DNA of 64,000 nucleotides from JACKDX01 sp964640175 (GTDB lineage: Bacteria > Myxococcota_A > Polyangia > Polyangiales > GCA-016699535). The position numbers and the translations under genes were made by a program. The stretch is taken from assembly GCA_964640175.1 (NCBI GenBank), contig CAZXFW010000001.1, positions 339,779 to 403,778 on the forward strand, written 5' to 3'. This document shows positions 44,635 to 52,699 of the stretch, piece by piece (within the stretch, counting starts at the first letter, position 1; every line of letters starts with the position of its first letter). The notes below the pieces were generated by a model that was not told where the DNA came from, ran no database searches, and saw only the letters and a program-made list of their open reading frames with translations.

Positions 44635-45866
44635 AGCAAATTTGCAGACACATCCGCCTATGCTTGTATGTGGTAGTTTTATGGTCGGGGCCTCAGCAGC
44701 TAGTCCTTGCGCAAAGCACTGAAGAAAATGCCGCTGTCAAAGAACACATGGCCATGCTCGCCCAGCTACAAAGTACAGCAATGCCAGATCCTACGATTGC
44801 TGCAGGTACAGTACGTGTGCATGTCGTAGATCAACACGACCAACCGGTTGGGGGGCAGATAGTTTCGTTGGGGCTTATGGCTCAAGACGGCAAGCGTTCT
44901 GCTCTTGCTCAAACTACTAATCGTGATGGTATTGCAGAATTTTCTCGACTATCCACAGAGAGTTCTGCGTCCTACCGTGCAAAAATGGTATGGCAAGAAG
45001 TAACATTTGCAGCACCCCCCTTTCAGTTTTCGTCAGAGCAGGGATATGCAGTGCGTCTGGTGCGACTTCCGGTCAGCAGTGATGAACGGCCTGTGCTGCA
45101 ACATGGGCAATTTATTATGGAATTGCGCAACGAACGGCTTCATGTCATCCAACACGCACGCATCAGCAACTTTGGAAATCAAGCATACCGCTTTCCTCAA
45201 GAAGGCAAGCTTGTCGAATTGCCGCGAGGCTATAGCAATCTGCAATTTCAAGAGCAGATGACAGATCAGCGTATGGTGGAAGAAGACGGCAAAGGCTTTC
45301 GTGTGTTTGGGTCTCTCGTTCCTGGTACAGTGACACTAAGTTGGTCGTATCACCTTCCGGTGGATAAGAGCACCATGGTCTTCGATGTCCCTACCAATTG
45401 GAATACTTACCGCTATCAAGTTGTGATCGTTGATATTGATGGGTTAAGTTTAGCTGTCAATGATTTGGAAGTCACAGAGTTTGAGCATCAAGGTCGCACC
45501 TTGCTTGGTACAGAATTACGCCGTGCGCCCCAAGATGCGCCCTTACCCAGTATTCGTATTATGTTATCCGGCATTCCTGGGCCAGGGCCGCTGCGCTGGA
45601 TTGCACTGAGTGTGGCAGTGTTGTTGGCGTTAGGTCTGGCATGGCTTTTGGGTCGTGCTCCTGCTTCACTGAAATCCGTCGATGTTACATCACAGAAAAA
45701 TCTGTTAATAGAACAAGTTACAGCGCTTGAGTGGCAGCGAAGCCAACATCACATTGGGCCGACTTTTTATGAAGCCGAGCGCCAACGCCTCATCATAGAT
45801 CTGGCTCAGTTACTTCGCATGGAATCAAAGCTCAAAAACACGACGGATAAGTTGAGTGCGCGCTGA
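44631..45866 (+). CDS. Unknown membrane protein of the cytochrome c maturation cluster
   Basis: A 411-residue protein with a signal peptide (about residues 1-28, ending VLAQ), a periplasmic part starting with a carboxypeptidase-regulatory-like beta sandwich (TVRVHVVDQHDQPVGGQIVSL ... TTNRDGIAEF), a second beta-rich region, and one membrane helix near residue 325-345 (WIALSVAVLLALGLAWLLG). A short cytoplasmic tail, NLLIEQVTALEWQRSQHHIGPTFYEAERQRL, echoes the helical hairpin of the preceding CcmI-like protein. Translation starts at TTG within the overlap TTGA, behind GGAG, so it is coupled to the upstream gene. Function unknown; a role in cytochrome c assembly is inferred from position. Confidence 0.72.
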   Translation: MKQICRHIRLCLYVVVLWSGPQQLVLAQSTEENAAVKEHMAMLAQLQSTAMPDPTIAAGTVRVHVVDQHDQPVGGQIVSLGLMAQDGKRSALAQTTNRDGIAEFSRLSTESSASYRAKMVWQEVTFAAPPFQFSSEQGYAVRLVRLPVSSDERPVLQHGQFIMELRNERLHVIQHARISNFGNQAYRFPQEGKLVELPRGYSNLQFQEQMTDQRMVEEDGKGFRVFGSLVPGTVTLSWSYHLPVDKSTMVFDVPTNWNTYRYQVVIVDIDGLSLAVNDLEVTEFEHQGRTLLGTELRRAPQDAPLPSIRIMLSGIPGPGPLRWIALSVAVLLALGLAWLLGRAPASLKSVDVTSQKNLLIEQVTALEWQRSQHHIGPTFYEAERQRLIIDLAQLLRMESKLKNTTDKLSAR

Positions 45867-46401
45867 GCTTGCCCGGTTACTCACTGAGTACAAACGGTTT
45901 CCTCTGTGTGAGGGTGCTCATGTGGAGCAAGGGCTTGAGCTACTTCGGCATCACTCTGCATCGACCCATCGAGAGAGTTTTGATCCGGGGCATTTTACAG
46001 TGAGCGCATACATTGTAGATGCAGAACAACGGCTATTGCTAATTGCGCATCCGAAACTTCAGTGTTGGTTGCAGCCTGGAGGCCACATCGAACCTGTAGA
46101 CACGAGTCCACTAGAGACTGCAAAACGAGAAATTTTAGAAGAAACAGGTTTGAGAGATTTAACACTGCTTAATCATGGATTGGTTGATTTTGATATTCAC
46201 GACATCCCAAAATCACCGAAAGAGCCTGCGCATCAACATTTTGATTTGCGTTTTTTATTTCGATGTGATGCGGGAACGGCTGATAGTTCACACGGAGAAC
46301 ATCCTATCAAATGGTTTACTGTAAGTAACCAAGCAGACGCAGAGCCAGGGCTCATCGAGCGCGCTTTCAGAGTCATTCATGCCCTCGATCGCATAGGATA
46401 A
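45856..46401 (+). CDS. NUDIX hydrolase
   Basis: A 181-residue protein with a Nudix box LQPGGHIEPVDTSPLETAKREILEETGL, in which REILEETG is intact and the preceding spacing is one residue longer than the textbook motif, as in the GGHIEPGD-type subgroup. Such enzymes hydrolyse nucleoside diphosphates linked to another group; the substrate is not predictable. The GTG start overlaps the previous gene by 11 bases behind GGATAAG, so it shares the transcript without an obvious functional link to cytochrome c. Confidence 0.88.
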   Translation: MRAELARLLTEYKRFPLCEGAHVEQGLELLRHHSASTHRESFDPGHFTVSAYIVDAEQRLLLIAHPKLQCWLQPGGHIEPVDTSPLETAKREILEETGLRDLTLLNHGLVDFDIHDIPKSPKEPAHQHFDLRFLFRCDAGTADSSHGEHPIKWFTVSNQADAEPGLIERAFRVIHALDRIG

Positions 46402-46514
46402 CGCTTAACAGAGGCAGGATAGATGCACATTGATCCCAAGTGCACTAGGCGCTATGTTGAGCACAACTTTAGACCAGGGATGCCGATAATCTCCGCAAAC
46501 AAAGGGAAACACGC

Positions 46515-46967
46515 ATGGCAGAAGGATTAAATAAGGCTATACTCATTGGGAATCTCGGCGCAGACCCGGAGCTTCGCTATACACAGTCAAGTCAAGCGGT
46601 ATTACGCCTAAGGGTTGCTACCAACGAGTCTTTTATGAACAAGTCTGGTGAGCGTCAAAGCCGCACCGAGTGGCATACGGTTGTTGTGTGGGGCAAGCGC
46701 GCAGAAGGGCTCAATAAAGTATTAAGCAAAGGAAAGCCTCTTTATGTAGAAGGCCGCATCCAGACGCGCAGCTGGGAAGGCAAAGATGGCAGCAAGCGTC
46801 AAAGCACTGAAATCGTTGCTACAAATATTATCCTTCTGGGTGGAGGGGGGCGTAGTGCCGATGCGGGGCAAGGCGCTTCAGAGTATGATATGTCTGCAGG
46901 TGCAATGAGTGACATGCCTCCTGATTTTCCAGGCGGTGACATGATTGATGATGACGTTCCTTTCTGA
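46515..46967 (+). CDS. ssb: Single-stranded DNA-binding protein
   Basis: A 150-residue SSB. The OB-fold opens MAEGLNKAILIGNLGADPELRYTQSSQAV and contains WHTVVVWGKRAEGLNKVLSKGKPLYVEGRIQTRSW; a Gly/Ser/Met-rich linker leads to the acidic tip DDDVPF, the docking peptide for DNA repair and replication partners. It binds single-stranded DNA as a tetramer in the cytoplasm. The 113 bases upstream hold no gene and presumably its promoter. Confidence 0.96.
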   Translation: MAEGLNKAILIGNLGADPELRYTQSSQAVLRLRVATNESFMNKSGERQSRTEWHTVVVWGKRAEGLNKVLSKGKPLYVEGRIQTRSWEGKDGSKRQSTEIVATNIILLGGGGRSADAGQGASEYDMSAGAMSDMPPDFPGGDMIDDDVPF

Positions 46968-46978
46968 GGTGAACACTT

Positions 46979-47842
46979 CTGACGTCGTTTAGAGTCATAT
47001 ATTTCTACATTGCCCTAGGGGTGTTGGCGGCGATGGTGAGTGGCTGTAATGCTCACCCTGCTGCGAAGGAGCTGTCTCACCCGGAAGGCATACGAATTGT
47101 CTCGCTTGCCCCAAGCACGACAGAAGCGCTTTATGCACTTGGATTAGGCAACCAGGTAGTAGGGGTAAGCCGATATTGTGACTATCCCCCGCAAGCACAA
47201 CAGCTTCCGAACGTAGGTGGTTTTACCGACCCTTCCTTGGAGGCAATCCTAGCACTTCGTCCCACATGGGTTATTGGAGCTCGAAGCCCCAGTAATCGTG
47301 GCATTGTGACGAAGCTTAATGAACAAAAGATTCATACATGGTTTCCTGTGGTAGAAAGTGTGTCTGATGTGAAGGCATTGCTTCGCGACATAGGCGCCAA
47401 AACAGGACATCAAAAAGAAGCAGACTTTTTAATCAGTGGCATGGACGACGATTTGCAAGCGATGAGTAAGCGCTATCGCAATCGTACACAACCGCATGTC
47501 TTGCTGGCGTTTTCAGAAGAACCATTATCTGTGGCTGGTCCTCAAAGTTTAGGAGATGCCATGTTGCTACATGCACAGGCGCGCAATGTCATGCAAGCAG
47601 GTCCACGCTATCCTATTCTCAGTATAGAACAGGTGCTTAAGTTAGCGCCGGAAATTATCATTATCGCGCGACATTCGAAAGCCAATGCCACTAAGACAGT
47701 CATTGATTGGAAACGATATACAACGATTCCAGCAGTCAAACACGGTCGGGTGCATATCCTTCGGGATGACCGTTTATTACGTCCAGGGCCACGCATCACA
47801 CAAGGCATACGTGCGCTTGCTCAAACCATTCATGGTGACTAG
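46979..47842 (+). CDS. BtuF-like periplasmic-binding lipoprotein (probable CTG start)
   Basis: The protein fits the helical-backbone metal/cofactor receptor fold of BtuF/FepB: RIVSLAPSTTEALYALGLGNQVVGVSRYCDYPP, LRPTWVIGA, and the C-terminal PEIIIIARHSK ... AVKHGRVHIL. It would bind a cobamide, heme or siderophore for an ABC importer whose other genes are not here. The frame is open back to a stop at 46970-46972 and has no ATG in the signal region. A CTG at 46979, 6 bases after AGGTGA, gives a full lipoprotein signal ending MVSGC; the GTG at 47021 would leave only eight residues before the Cys. Confidence 0.8.
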   Translation: MTSFRVIYFYIALGVLAAMVSGCNAHPAAKELSHPEGIRIVSLAPSTTEALYALGLGNQVVGVSRYCDYPPQAQQLPNVGGFTDPSLEAILALRPTWVIGARSPSNRGIVTKLNEQKIHTWFPVVESVSDVKALLRDIGAKTGHQKEADFLISGMDDDLQAMSKRYRNRTQPHVLLAFSEEPLSVAGPQSLGDAMLLHAQARNVMQAGPRYPILSIEQVLKLAPEIIIIARHSKANATKTVIDWKRYTTIPAVKHGRVHILRDDRLLRPGPRITQGIRALAQTIHGD

Positions 47843-47844
47843 CG

Positions 47845-48582
47845 ATGCCTAGTACGAAACAAAGAGCAGATCTGCGCTTAGTAGAACAAGGCCTTGCAGA
47901 GACCAGAGCACGAGCCCAAGCAATGATCCTAGCAGGCAAAGTCTATCTGGATCAGAAACGCATCGACAAAGCCGGGCAGTTATTGGATGCAACAGCGTGC
48001 CTTTCTGTCCGTGGGCAAGACCATCCCTATGTTTCCCGTGGGGGGGTTAAGCTTGCGGGAGCGATTGAACATTTTGGCATTGATGTTGATGGATGCGTGA
48101 TAGCCGATTTTGGGGCTTCTACTGGAGGGTTTACCGATTGTGTACTTAGCCGTGGTGCAATCCATGTGTATGCGATTGACGTGGGTTATGGGCAACTTGC
48201 AGAAAAACTTCGTCACGATGTACGAGTCACCAACATGGAAAAAACCAATGCGCGGTATGTGCAGCCTCACGATGTGGGTCAGCCAGTCGATATGGTAGTG
48301 ATTGATGCATCATTCATAGGTCTAGCCAAGTTGCTCCCCGCGGCGCGTGGTATTTTGAAGCCGAGGGGTGAAGTGCTTGCGTTGGTCAAGCCGCAGTTTG
48401 AGGTAGGACGGGATGACGTGGGTCGAGGTGTCGTGCGTGACGAGAATTTGCGTCAACAAGCAGTGGATAACGTCAAGCGTGCTGCAAGTGAGCTCAAGTT
48501 TCAGATTTTAGGGCAAGCCGATAGCTCGATTGCTGGTCCTAAGGGCAATCGAGAAATTTTTTTGTGGTTGCGTGTGGCTTAG
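47845..48582 (+). CDS. tlyA: TlyA family rRNA (cytidine-2'-O)-methyltransferase
   Basis: A 245-residue protein with an N-terminal S4 RNA-binding domain (RADLRLVEQGLAETRARAQAMILAGKVYL) and an FtsJ/RrmJ-like methyltransferase domain (SRGGVKLAGAIEHFGID, VIADFGASTGGFTDCVLSRGA, then VKPQFEVGR). TlyA 2'-O-methylates ribosomal RNA and in mycobacteria affects capreomycin sensitivity; older annotations call it hemolysin. It starts 2 bases after the BtuF-like gene and ends directly against the convergent tRNA-Gln. Confidence 0.93.
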   Translation: MPSTKQRADLRLVEQGLAETRARAQAMILAGKVYLDQKRIDKAGQLLDATACLSVRGQDHPYVSRGGVKLAGAIEHFGIDVDGCVIADFGASTGGFTDCVLSRGAIHVYAIDVGYGQLAEKLRHDVRVTNMEKTNARYVQPHDVGQPVDMVVIDASFIGLAKLLPAARGILKPRGEVLALVKPQFEVGRDDVGRGVVRDENLRQQAVDNVKRAASELKFQILGQADSSIAGPKGNREIFLWLRVA

Positions 48583-48653
48583 TTCCGGAGGATGGATTCG
48601 AACCATCATTATCGGATTCAAAGTCCGACGTCCTGCCCTTAGACGACTCCGGA
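48583..48653 (-). tRNA. tRNA-Gln (anticodon UUG)
   Basis: Read on the minus strand, a complete cloverleaf folds: acceptor stem TCCGGAG/CTCCGGA, D arm GTC-TAAGGGCA-GGAC, anticodon stem TCGGA/TCCGA with loop CTTTGAA (anticodon TTG, reading CAA/CAG), and T arm GATGG-TTCGAAT-CCATC. The discriminator base is A, and CCA is not encoded. It begins exactly where tlyA ends on the opposite strand. Confidence 0.97.
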
Positions 48654-48889
48654 AGGAAGGCGCTACATAACCTACTTTGATCGCCTGATCCATCTTCCTT
48701 TGCAGGGCCGAGTCCCCTGGATTAAAATATATTAACGCTATCAAAGGGGGGCGATTGAATGTGGCCTTTTTGCCCCACTTCTGGAGCAACAGATGCTCTA
48801 ATGCGCCGGGGTAAGGTGAAAATTGCTAATCTTTTCAGTAATAAATGGATGGCACACGAATTGCAGATCTTGGTGCTAATGGGTGCTGT

Positions 48890-49228
48890 ATGTGGGTAAT
48901 CTCCTGGGTTAGTTTAGCAATGTTGAACTCGTCATTGGTATTGAACATGCCAGAGCCGCATGCTTTGCCGCCTCACTTTGACACCCATGGATCCACCCAG
49001 CTTGTACTGGAGGCGGATGCTGTTGAGACGGCGGAGCAGCTTGACGCTGCTTTAGAGAGCAAAGCACCTGTTGAGATTGGCCAGGCTTCTGTGTTGCGTG
49101 AAGTCCTTGCTCCGCTCGCGCGCGGTGTGGTGCTTTATGAGGAACGTTCCTCCAAGACATCACAGTTTACCCTTCAACTGTTACGCGGTCCTGTCTGGAG
49201 CAGTATGACTGCATCAGTGAGTTTCTAA
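48890..49228 (+). CDS. Possible small exported protein, unrecognised
   Basis: A 112-residue frame lying in the roughly 510 bases between tRNA-Gln and pabB. Its start is hydrophobic (MWVISWVSLAMLN) and could be a weak signal peptide; the rest is acidic and without known motifs. It has no good ribosome binding site, an alternative ATG at 48845, and it overlaps the 3' end of the convergent pabB by 62 bases, all of which lower confidence. The remaining sequence between 48654 and 48889 shows no gene and only short AT-rich patches. Confidence 0.35.
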   Translation: MWVISWVSLAMLNSSLVLNMPEPHALPPHFDTHGSTQLVLEADAVETAEQLDAALESKAPVEIGQASVLREVLAPLARGVVLYEERSSKTSQFTLQLLRGPVWSSMTASVSF

Positions 49229-50519
49229 AGGATCCCACACGTAAGCGATTGAGTGTATCAACGAACACCTTAGATTTAAGTTCGGTTTCAGCCAGTTCCT
49301 TTTCAGGTTGACTCGCAGCGACAATTCCTCCCCCTGCCCAGTACGTCAAAATATCTTCGCGCAAGACTGCTGTTCGAATGGCAACTGAAAATTTAGCTCG
49401 ACCATCAGGAAAAACGATTCCAATTGCACCCGTGTAAATCCCGCGTGCTGCGGGTTCTAGGCTTTCAATCAATTGTATTGCAGCATGCTTTGGTGCTCCT
49501 GAGATGCTTCCTGGAGGAAAGGTGGCGCGCAATACGTGCTCTAACGTTATGTTGGAGGGTGTAACACACTCAACTGTAGAAACCATGTGACACAATTTAG
49601 CATAGAGATTGATAGCATAGGGGTTCAAGACTCGAACGCTATGCGGCTCAGAAATACGGCTGAGATCATTACGCATGAGATCAACGATCATGGTGTGTTC
49701 AGCTAGCTCTTTGCTATCATTGCGCAATTCGTTTTGAACATGGATAGAGGCATCCTGGTTTAATGCAACGGTCCCTTTGATAGGTTGTGTGTAGAGTTTT
49801 TGGCCAGGGCCTTCCCAATTCAAAAAGCATTCCATGCTGCGGCTAAGCACTACGCATGAAGGTGTTTGAAGATAGCAGCCGTAAGGAACAGGGCTCTGTT
49901 CTCTCATGATAAGAAACAGAGGGAATGCATCCCCTTGGTAGGATACCTGCCAACGACGTGCCAAATTGACTTGATAGATATCTCCGGCGCGAATCCGGTC
50001 TAATGCCTCCAGGATGGCGCATTCATGGAGTTGGGCACTGTCCACTGTGACCTGTCCGATCTGTGGTGCGGATAACGGCAAATCACTGAGGGTAGTATTT
50101 AGCGAGGGCATATTTCCAAAACACCAACCGCGCCCTTGCTGGTGATCCCAGCCAATGACGCCAGGATACCGAGCAAAGCATAGTACTGGATCTTTGCGAG
50201 AGCGGGTGTGATATGAATGAAGCTGAGAAGAGGCAGTCCAGGCGGCATCGTAAGCGATGTATCCAATCCAGAATCCTGGGTGTTCCTGGATGTGATTTAA
50301 TGCTGCAAAAGGATCGGAATCACCGCACGTGGCTTGCACAATTTCAGATGGGTCGCTTGCAAAATAACTCCAACGACCTTCGTTGTTTGGAATGGCATTG
50401 GCATCTAGCCAGGCAAAATGGGGCCGCTGGTGTAGTGCAAAAGCCACTGCTTCCGGGCTGGACAAGTTGAGGGGTTTTGCATGCACAGGCATCTCGATGT
50501 ACTCACGTTGAAGAAACAA
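49167..50519 (-). CDS. pabB: Aminodeoxychorismate synthase component I (PabB-like)
   Basis: A 450-residue chorismate-binding enzyme of the anthranilate/aminodeoxychorismate synthase family. Signatures: GRWSYFASDPSEIVQ (N-terminal domain), IRAGDIYQVNLARRWQV, PIKGTVALNQDA, MIVDLMRNDLSRISEPHSV, TFPPGSISGAPKHAAIQLIESLEP and YTGAIGIVFPDGRAKFSVAIRT. The PIKGT motif, with Lys, is the PabB signature and separates it from TrpE (PIAGT). It makes 4-amino-4-deoxychorismate for folate. A C-terminal tail of about 35 residues overlaps the small frame downstream. An alternative ATG lies at 50492. Confidence 0.9.
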   Translation of the reverse strand: MFLQREYIEMPVHAKPLNLSSPEAVAFALHQRPHFAWLDANAIPNNEGRWSYFASDPSEIVQATCGDSDPFAALNHIQEHPGFWIGYIAYDAAWTASSQLHSYHTRSRKDPVLCFARYPGVIGWDHQQGRGWCFGNMPSLNTTLSDLPLSAPQIGQVTVDSAQLHECAILEALDRIRAGDIYQVNLARRWQVSYQGDAFPLFLIMREQSPVPYGCYLQTPSCVVLSRSMECFLNWEGPGQKLYTQPIKGTVALNQDASIHVQNELRNDSKELAEHTMIVDLMRNDLSRISEPHSVRVLNPYAINLYAKLCHMVSTVECVTPSNITLEHVLRATFPPGSISGAPKHAAIQLIESLEPAARGIYTGAIGIVFPDGRAKFSVAIRTAVLREDILTYWAGGGIVAASQPEKELAETELKSKVFVDTLNRLRVGSFRNSLMQSYCSRQDRVTVEG

Positions 50520-50540
50520 GTAAAGTGAGCCGTTCTGGGT

Positions 50541-51344
50541 ATGCGTCAGTTCTTGGTAGGATTAGTCGTATTTTTAGCATGTTCAGCCTGTGCTGAGGAC
50601 GCGGTTGTGATTGAAGCCGAGATAGTGCAGGCAGACGGCAAGCCTTTGCTGCAAGATGGGCAGCCCGCAACGTTGAGATTGGAGTTACAGCAGGAAAGTT
50701 TACCTACTCAAGTGTTTGAAGCTAGCTGGCCCGCGGATACTCATAGCTGGACAATGCCGGTCAGTCGTGGGTTGCCGGTTCGTATTTTGAGTGAGTTTAC
50801 CCACGGCGATGCAAGCGTATTGTTAGGAACTTCGATTGACTTTGCGCCGACAGCTGCACGCCATGGTGTGCGTGTGATACTTGCCAAACCTAGTTCATGT
50901 GAAACGCTTTCAGACCTTCAGTTATTCGTTCCGCGACATCAGGCCGGTGTTGCTGGGATGGGGACAACTGGAGTTATTGCAGGAGGAGAGTCCGAGGGTG
51001 AATCTTCCAGCATAGAGTTTATCGATTTAATTAGGATGGAACGCTATGACTTTGTGGATGAGCTAGACATGTCTTTGGGTGCAACGTCTATTGTAGCGAT
51101 TGATTACCATTTGATGTTAGTGATATCCGAGAATCAGCCGACGTTTTTGTATGACATTGCAATTCCAGGCATTGTTCCCACCTATACGGATATCGGTTCT
51201 ATATCCACTCCCGACCAACCAGAATACATTGAATTTGAAACAGGTGTTCGTATTGAGTTAGTGGGAAACCAATCAGAAACCATCAGCAATGCGCTGCAAA
51301 TCTGTATTCCAGAAAGCATCGATGTTGATAGGGTTAATGGCTGA
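50541..51344 (+). CDS. Hypothetical lipoprotein (267 aa)
   Basis: A lipoprotein signal (MRQFLVGLVVFLACSAC, Cys17) is followed by a beta-rich region of about 85 residues (VVIEAEIVQADGKPLLQDGQPATLRLEL) resembling Ig-like or carboxypeptidase-regulatory sandwiches, then a Gly/Ser/Glu-rich stretch and a C-terminal region with no recognised motif. It starts 21 bases from the divergent pabB start and ends 3 bases before gor, so it is the first gene of lipoprotein-gor-kinase. Confidence 0.7.
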   Translation: MRQFLVGLVVFLACSACAEDAVVIEAEIVQADGKPLLQDGQPATLRLELQQESLPTQVFEASWPADTHSWTMPVSRGLPVRILSEFTHGDASVLLGTSIDFAPTAARHGVRVILAKPSSCETLSDLQLFVPRHQAGVAGMGTTGVIAGGESEGESSSIEFIDLIRMERYDFVDELDMSLGATSIVAIDYHLMLVISENQPTFLYDIAIPGIVPTYTDIGSISTPDQPEYIEFETGVRIELVGNQSETISNALQICIPESIDVDRVNG

Positions 51345-51347
51345 CCT

Positions 51348-52691
51348 ATGAGTCAGTTCCAATACGATTTGGTAGTCATAGGCGCGGGTTCCGGAGGGGT
51401 GCGCCTTGCCAATGTCGCAGCGACACTGGGCGCTTCTGTGGCAATCGTTGAGTCACGTGAAGTCGGCGGAACCTGCGTCAACGTAGGGTGTGTGCCTAAA
51501 AAACTGATGATGTATGCGGCGCGCTATTCGGAAGAAATGGTAGATGCGGCGGGTTATGGATGGAATATAGCCGCTCCAACGTTTTCATGGACGAATTTTT
51601 TAGAACGGAAGAACACAGAAATCCACCGGCTCAATCATACGTATGAAAAGCGTTTAGTTAACAATGGCGTGCACATTGTTCACGGTAAAGCACAGCTTGT
51701 GGATTCGCATACAGTAGAAGTTCAACAAGAACAAATCACTGCTCGCTACATTGCGATTGCTACGGGGAGCATGCCAGTTATTCCTGATATACCTGGCAAG
51801 GAATATGGCATCACATCAAACGATGCTTTTTTTCTTCCACAGTTACCCAAACAATTTGCGATTGTCGGCGGGGGATATGTGGCAGTAGAGTTTGCGAGCA
51901 TTTTTAATGGGATGGGGTGTGAAGTTGATTTAATTGTGCGAGGAAATCGCTTGCTTGGAACCTTTGACCATGAATTAGGCGAGCTTCTTGTGAGCGAGCT
52001 CTGCAAACGAGGAGTCAAAGTGCACTTTCAGGCAGAGCTTGAAAGTATACAGCGCTTGGATTCAAGGTTACGTTTGAACCTACGACAGAAGCCTGTATGG
52101 ACGCGTGATGCAGTGATGTTTGCTACAGGACGAAACCCCTGTGTCTCTGAGTTAGGCCTTGAACATATCGGTGTGGCGTTGAATGTAGATGGCAGCATAT
52201 GCGTAGATCCCTGGGGAAAAACTTCCGTGGATAGCATCTATGCCATTGGCGATGTCACAGGAGGACTTGGATTAACACCCGTCGCGATTCGTGAAGGGAA
52301 ATTGATGGCCCACACACTTTTCGGTGAGCGTCCTAAGCCGCTGTGTCGGGATCTTGTCCCTACGGCAGTGTTTAGCTTACCAGCCGTTGCAGGGGTTGGT
52401 TTAACGGAGCATGAAGCCCATGCGCGGAAAATAGATTGCGTTGTGTATCGCACGCGATTTCAAGCACTTAAGCACGCGTTGTCTCGGCGTGACGAACAAA
52501 CTCTGGTTAAGTTGGTTGTAGAGCGTCACACCAATCGCGTGCTGGGTTGTCATATGCTCGGGCCTGAGGCCGGAGAAATTATTCAAGGGCTGGCTGTAGC
52601 ATTACAAAGCGGTGCTACAAAAGCACATTTTGATGCTACGTTGGGCATTCATCCGACGGCTGCAGAAGAATTTGTTACTATGTTGAATTGA
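51348..52691 (+). CDS. gor: Glutathione-disulfide reductase
   Basis: A 447-residue flavoprotein of the class I pyridine nucleotide-disulfide oxidoreductases. FAD-binding VVIGAGSGGVRLANVAA, redox-active disulfide GGTCVNVGCVPKKLM, NAD(P)-binding AIVGGGYVAVEFASIF, FAD site YAIGDVTGG, and the C-terminal GIHPTAAEEF with the catalytic His donated to the partner subunit. The short VGCVPKKLM context fits glutathione reductase rather than lipoamide dehydrogenase. Its stop falls just before the following kinase gene. Confidence 0.9.
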   Translation: MSQFQYDLVVIGAGSGGVRLANVAATLGASVAIVESREVGGTCVNVGCVPKKLMMYAARYSEEMVDAAGYGWNIAAPTFSWTNFLERKNTEIHRLNHTYEKRLVNNGVHIVHGKAQLVDSHTVEVQQEQITARYIAIATGSMPVIPDIPGKEYGITSNDAFFLPQLPKQFAIVGGGYVAVEFASIFNGMGCEVDLIVRGNRLLGTFDHELGELLVSELCKRGVKVHFQAELESIQRLDSRLRLNLRQKPVWTRDAVMFATGRNPCVSELGLEHIGVALNVDGSICVDPWGKTSVDSIYAIGDVTGGLGLTPVAIREGKLMAHTLFGERPKPLCRDLVPTAVFSLPAVAGVGLTEHEAHARKIDCVVYRTRFQALKHALSRRDEQTLVKLVVERHTNRVLGCHMLGPEAGEIIQGLAVALQSGATKAHFDATLGIHPTAAEEFVTMLN

Positions 52692-52699
52692 TCACAACG

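Noticed and set aside
48508..48789. 93-codon minus-strand frame across tRNA-Gln
   Set aside because: It runs through the whole tRNA and the end of tlyA; codons are dictated by those genes.
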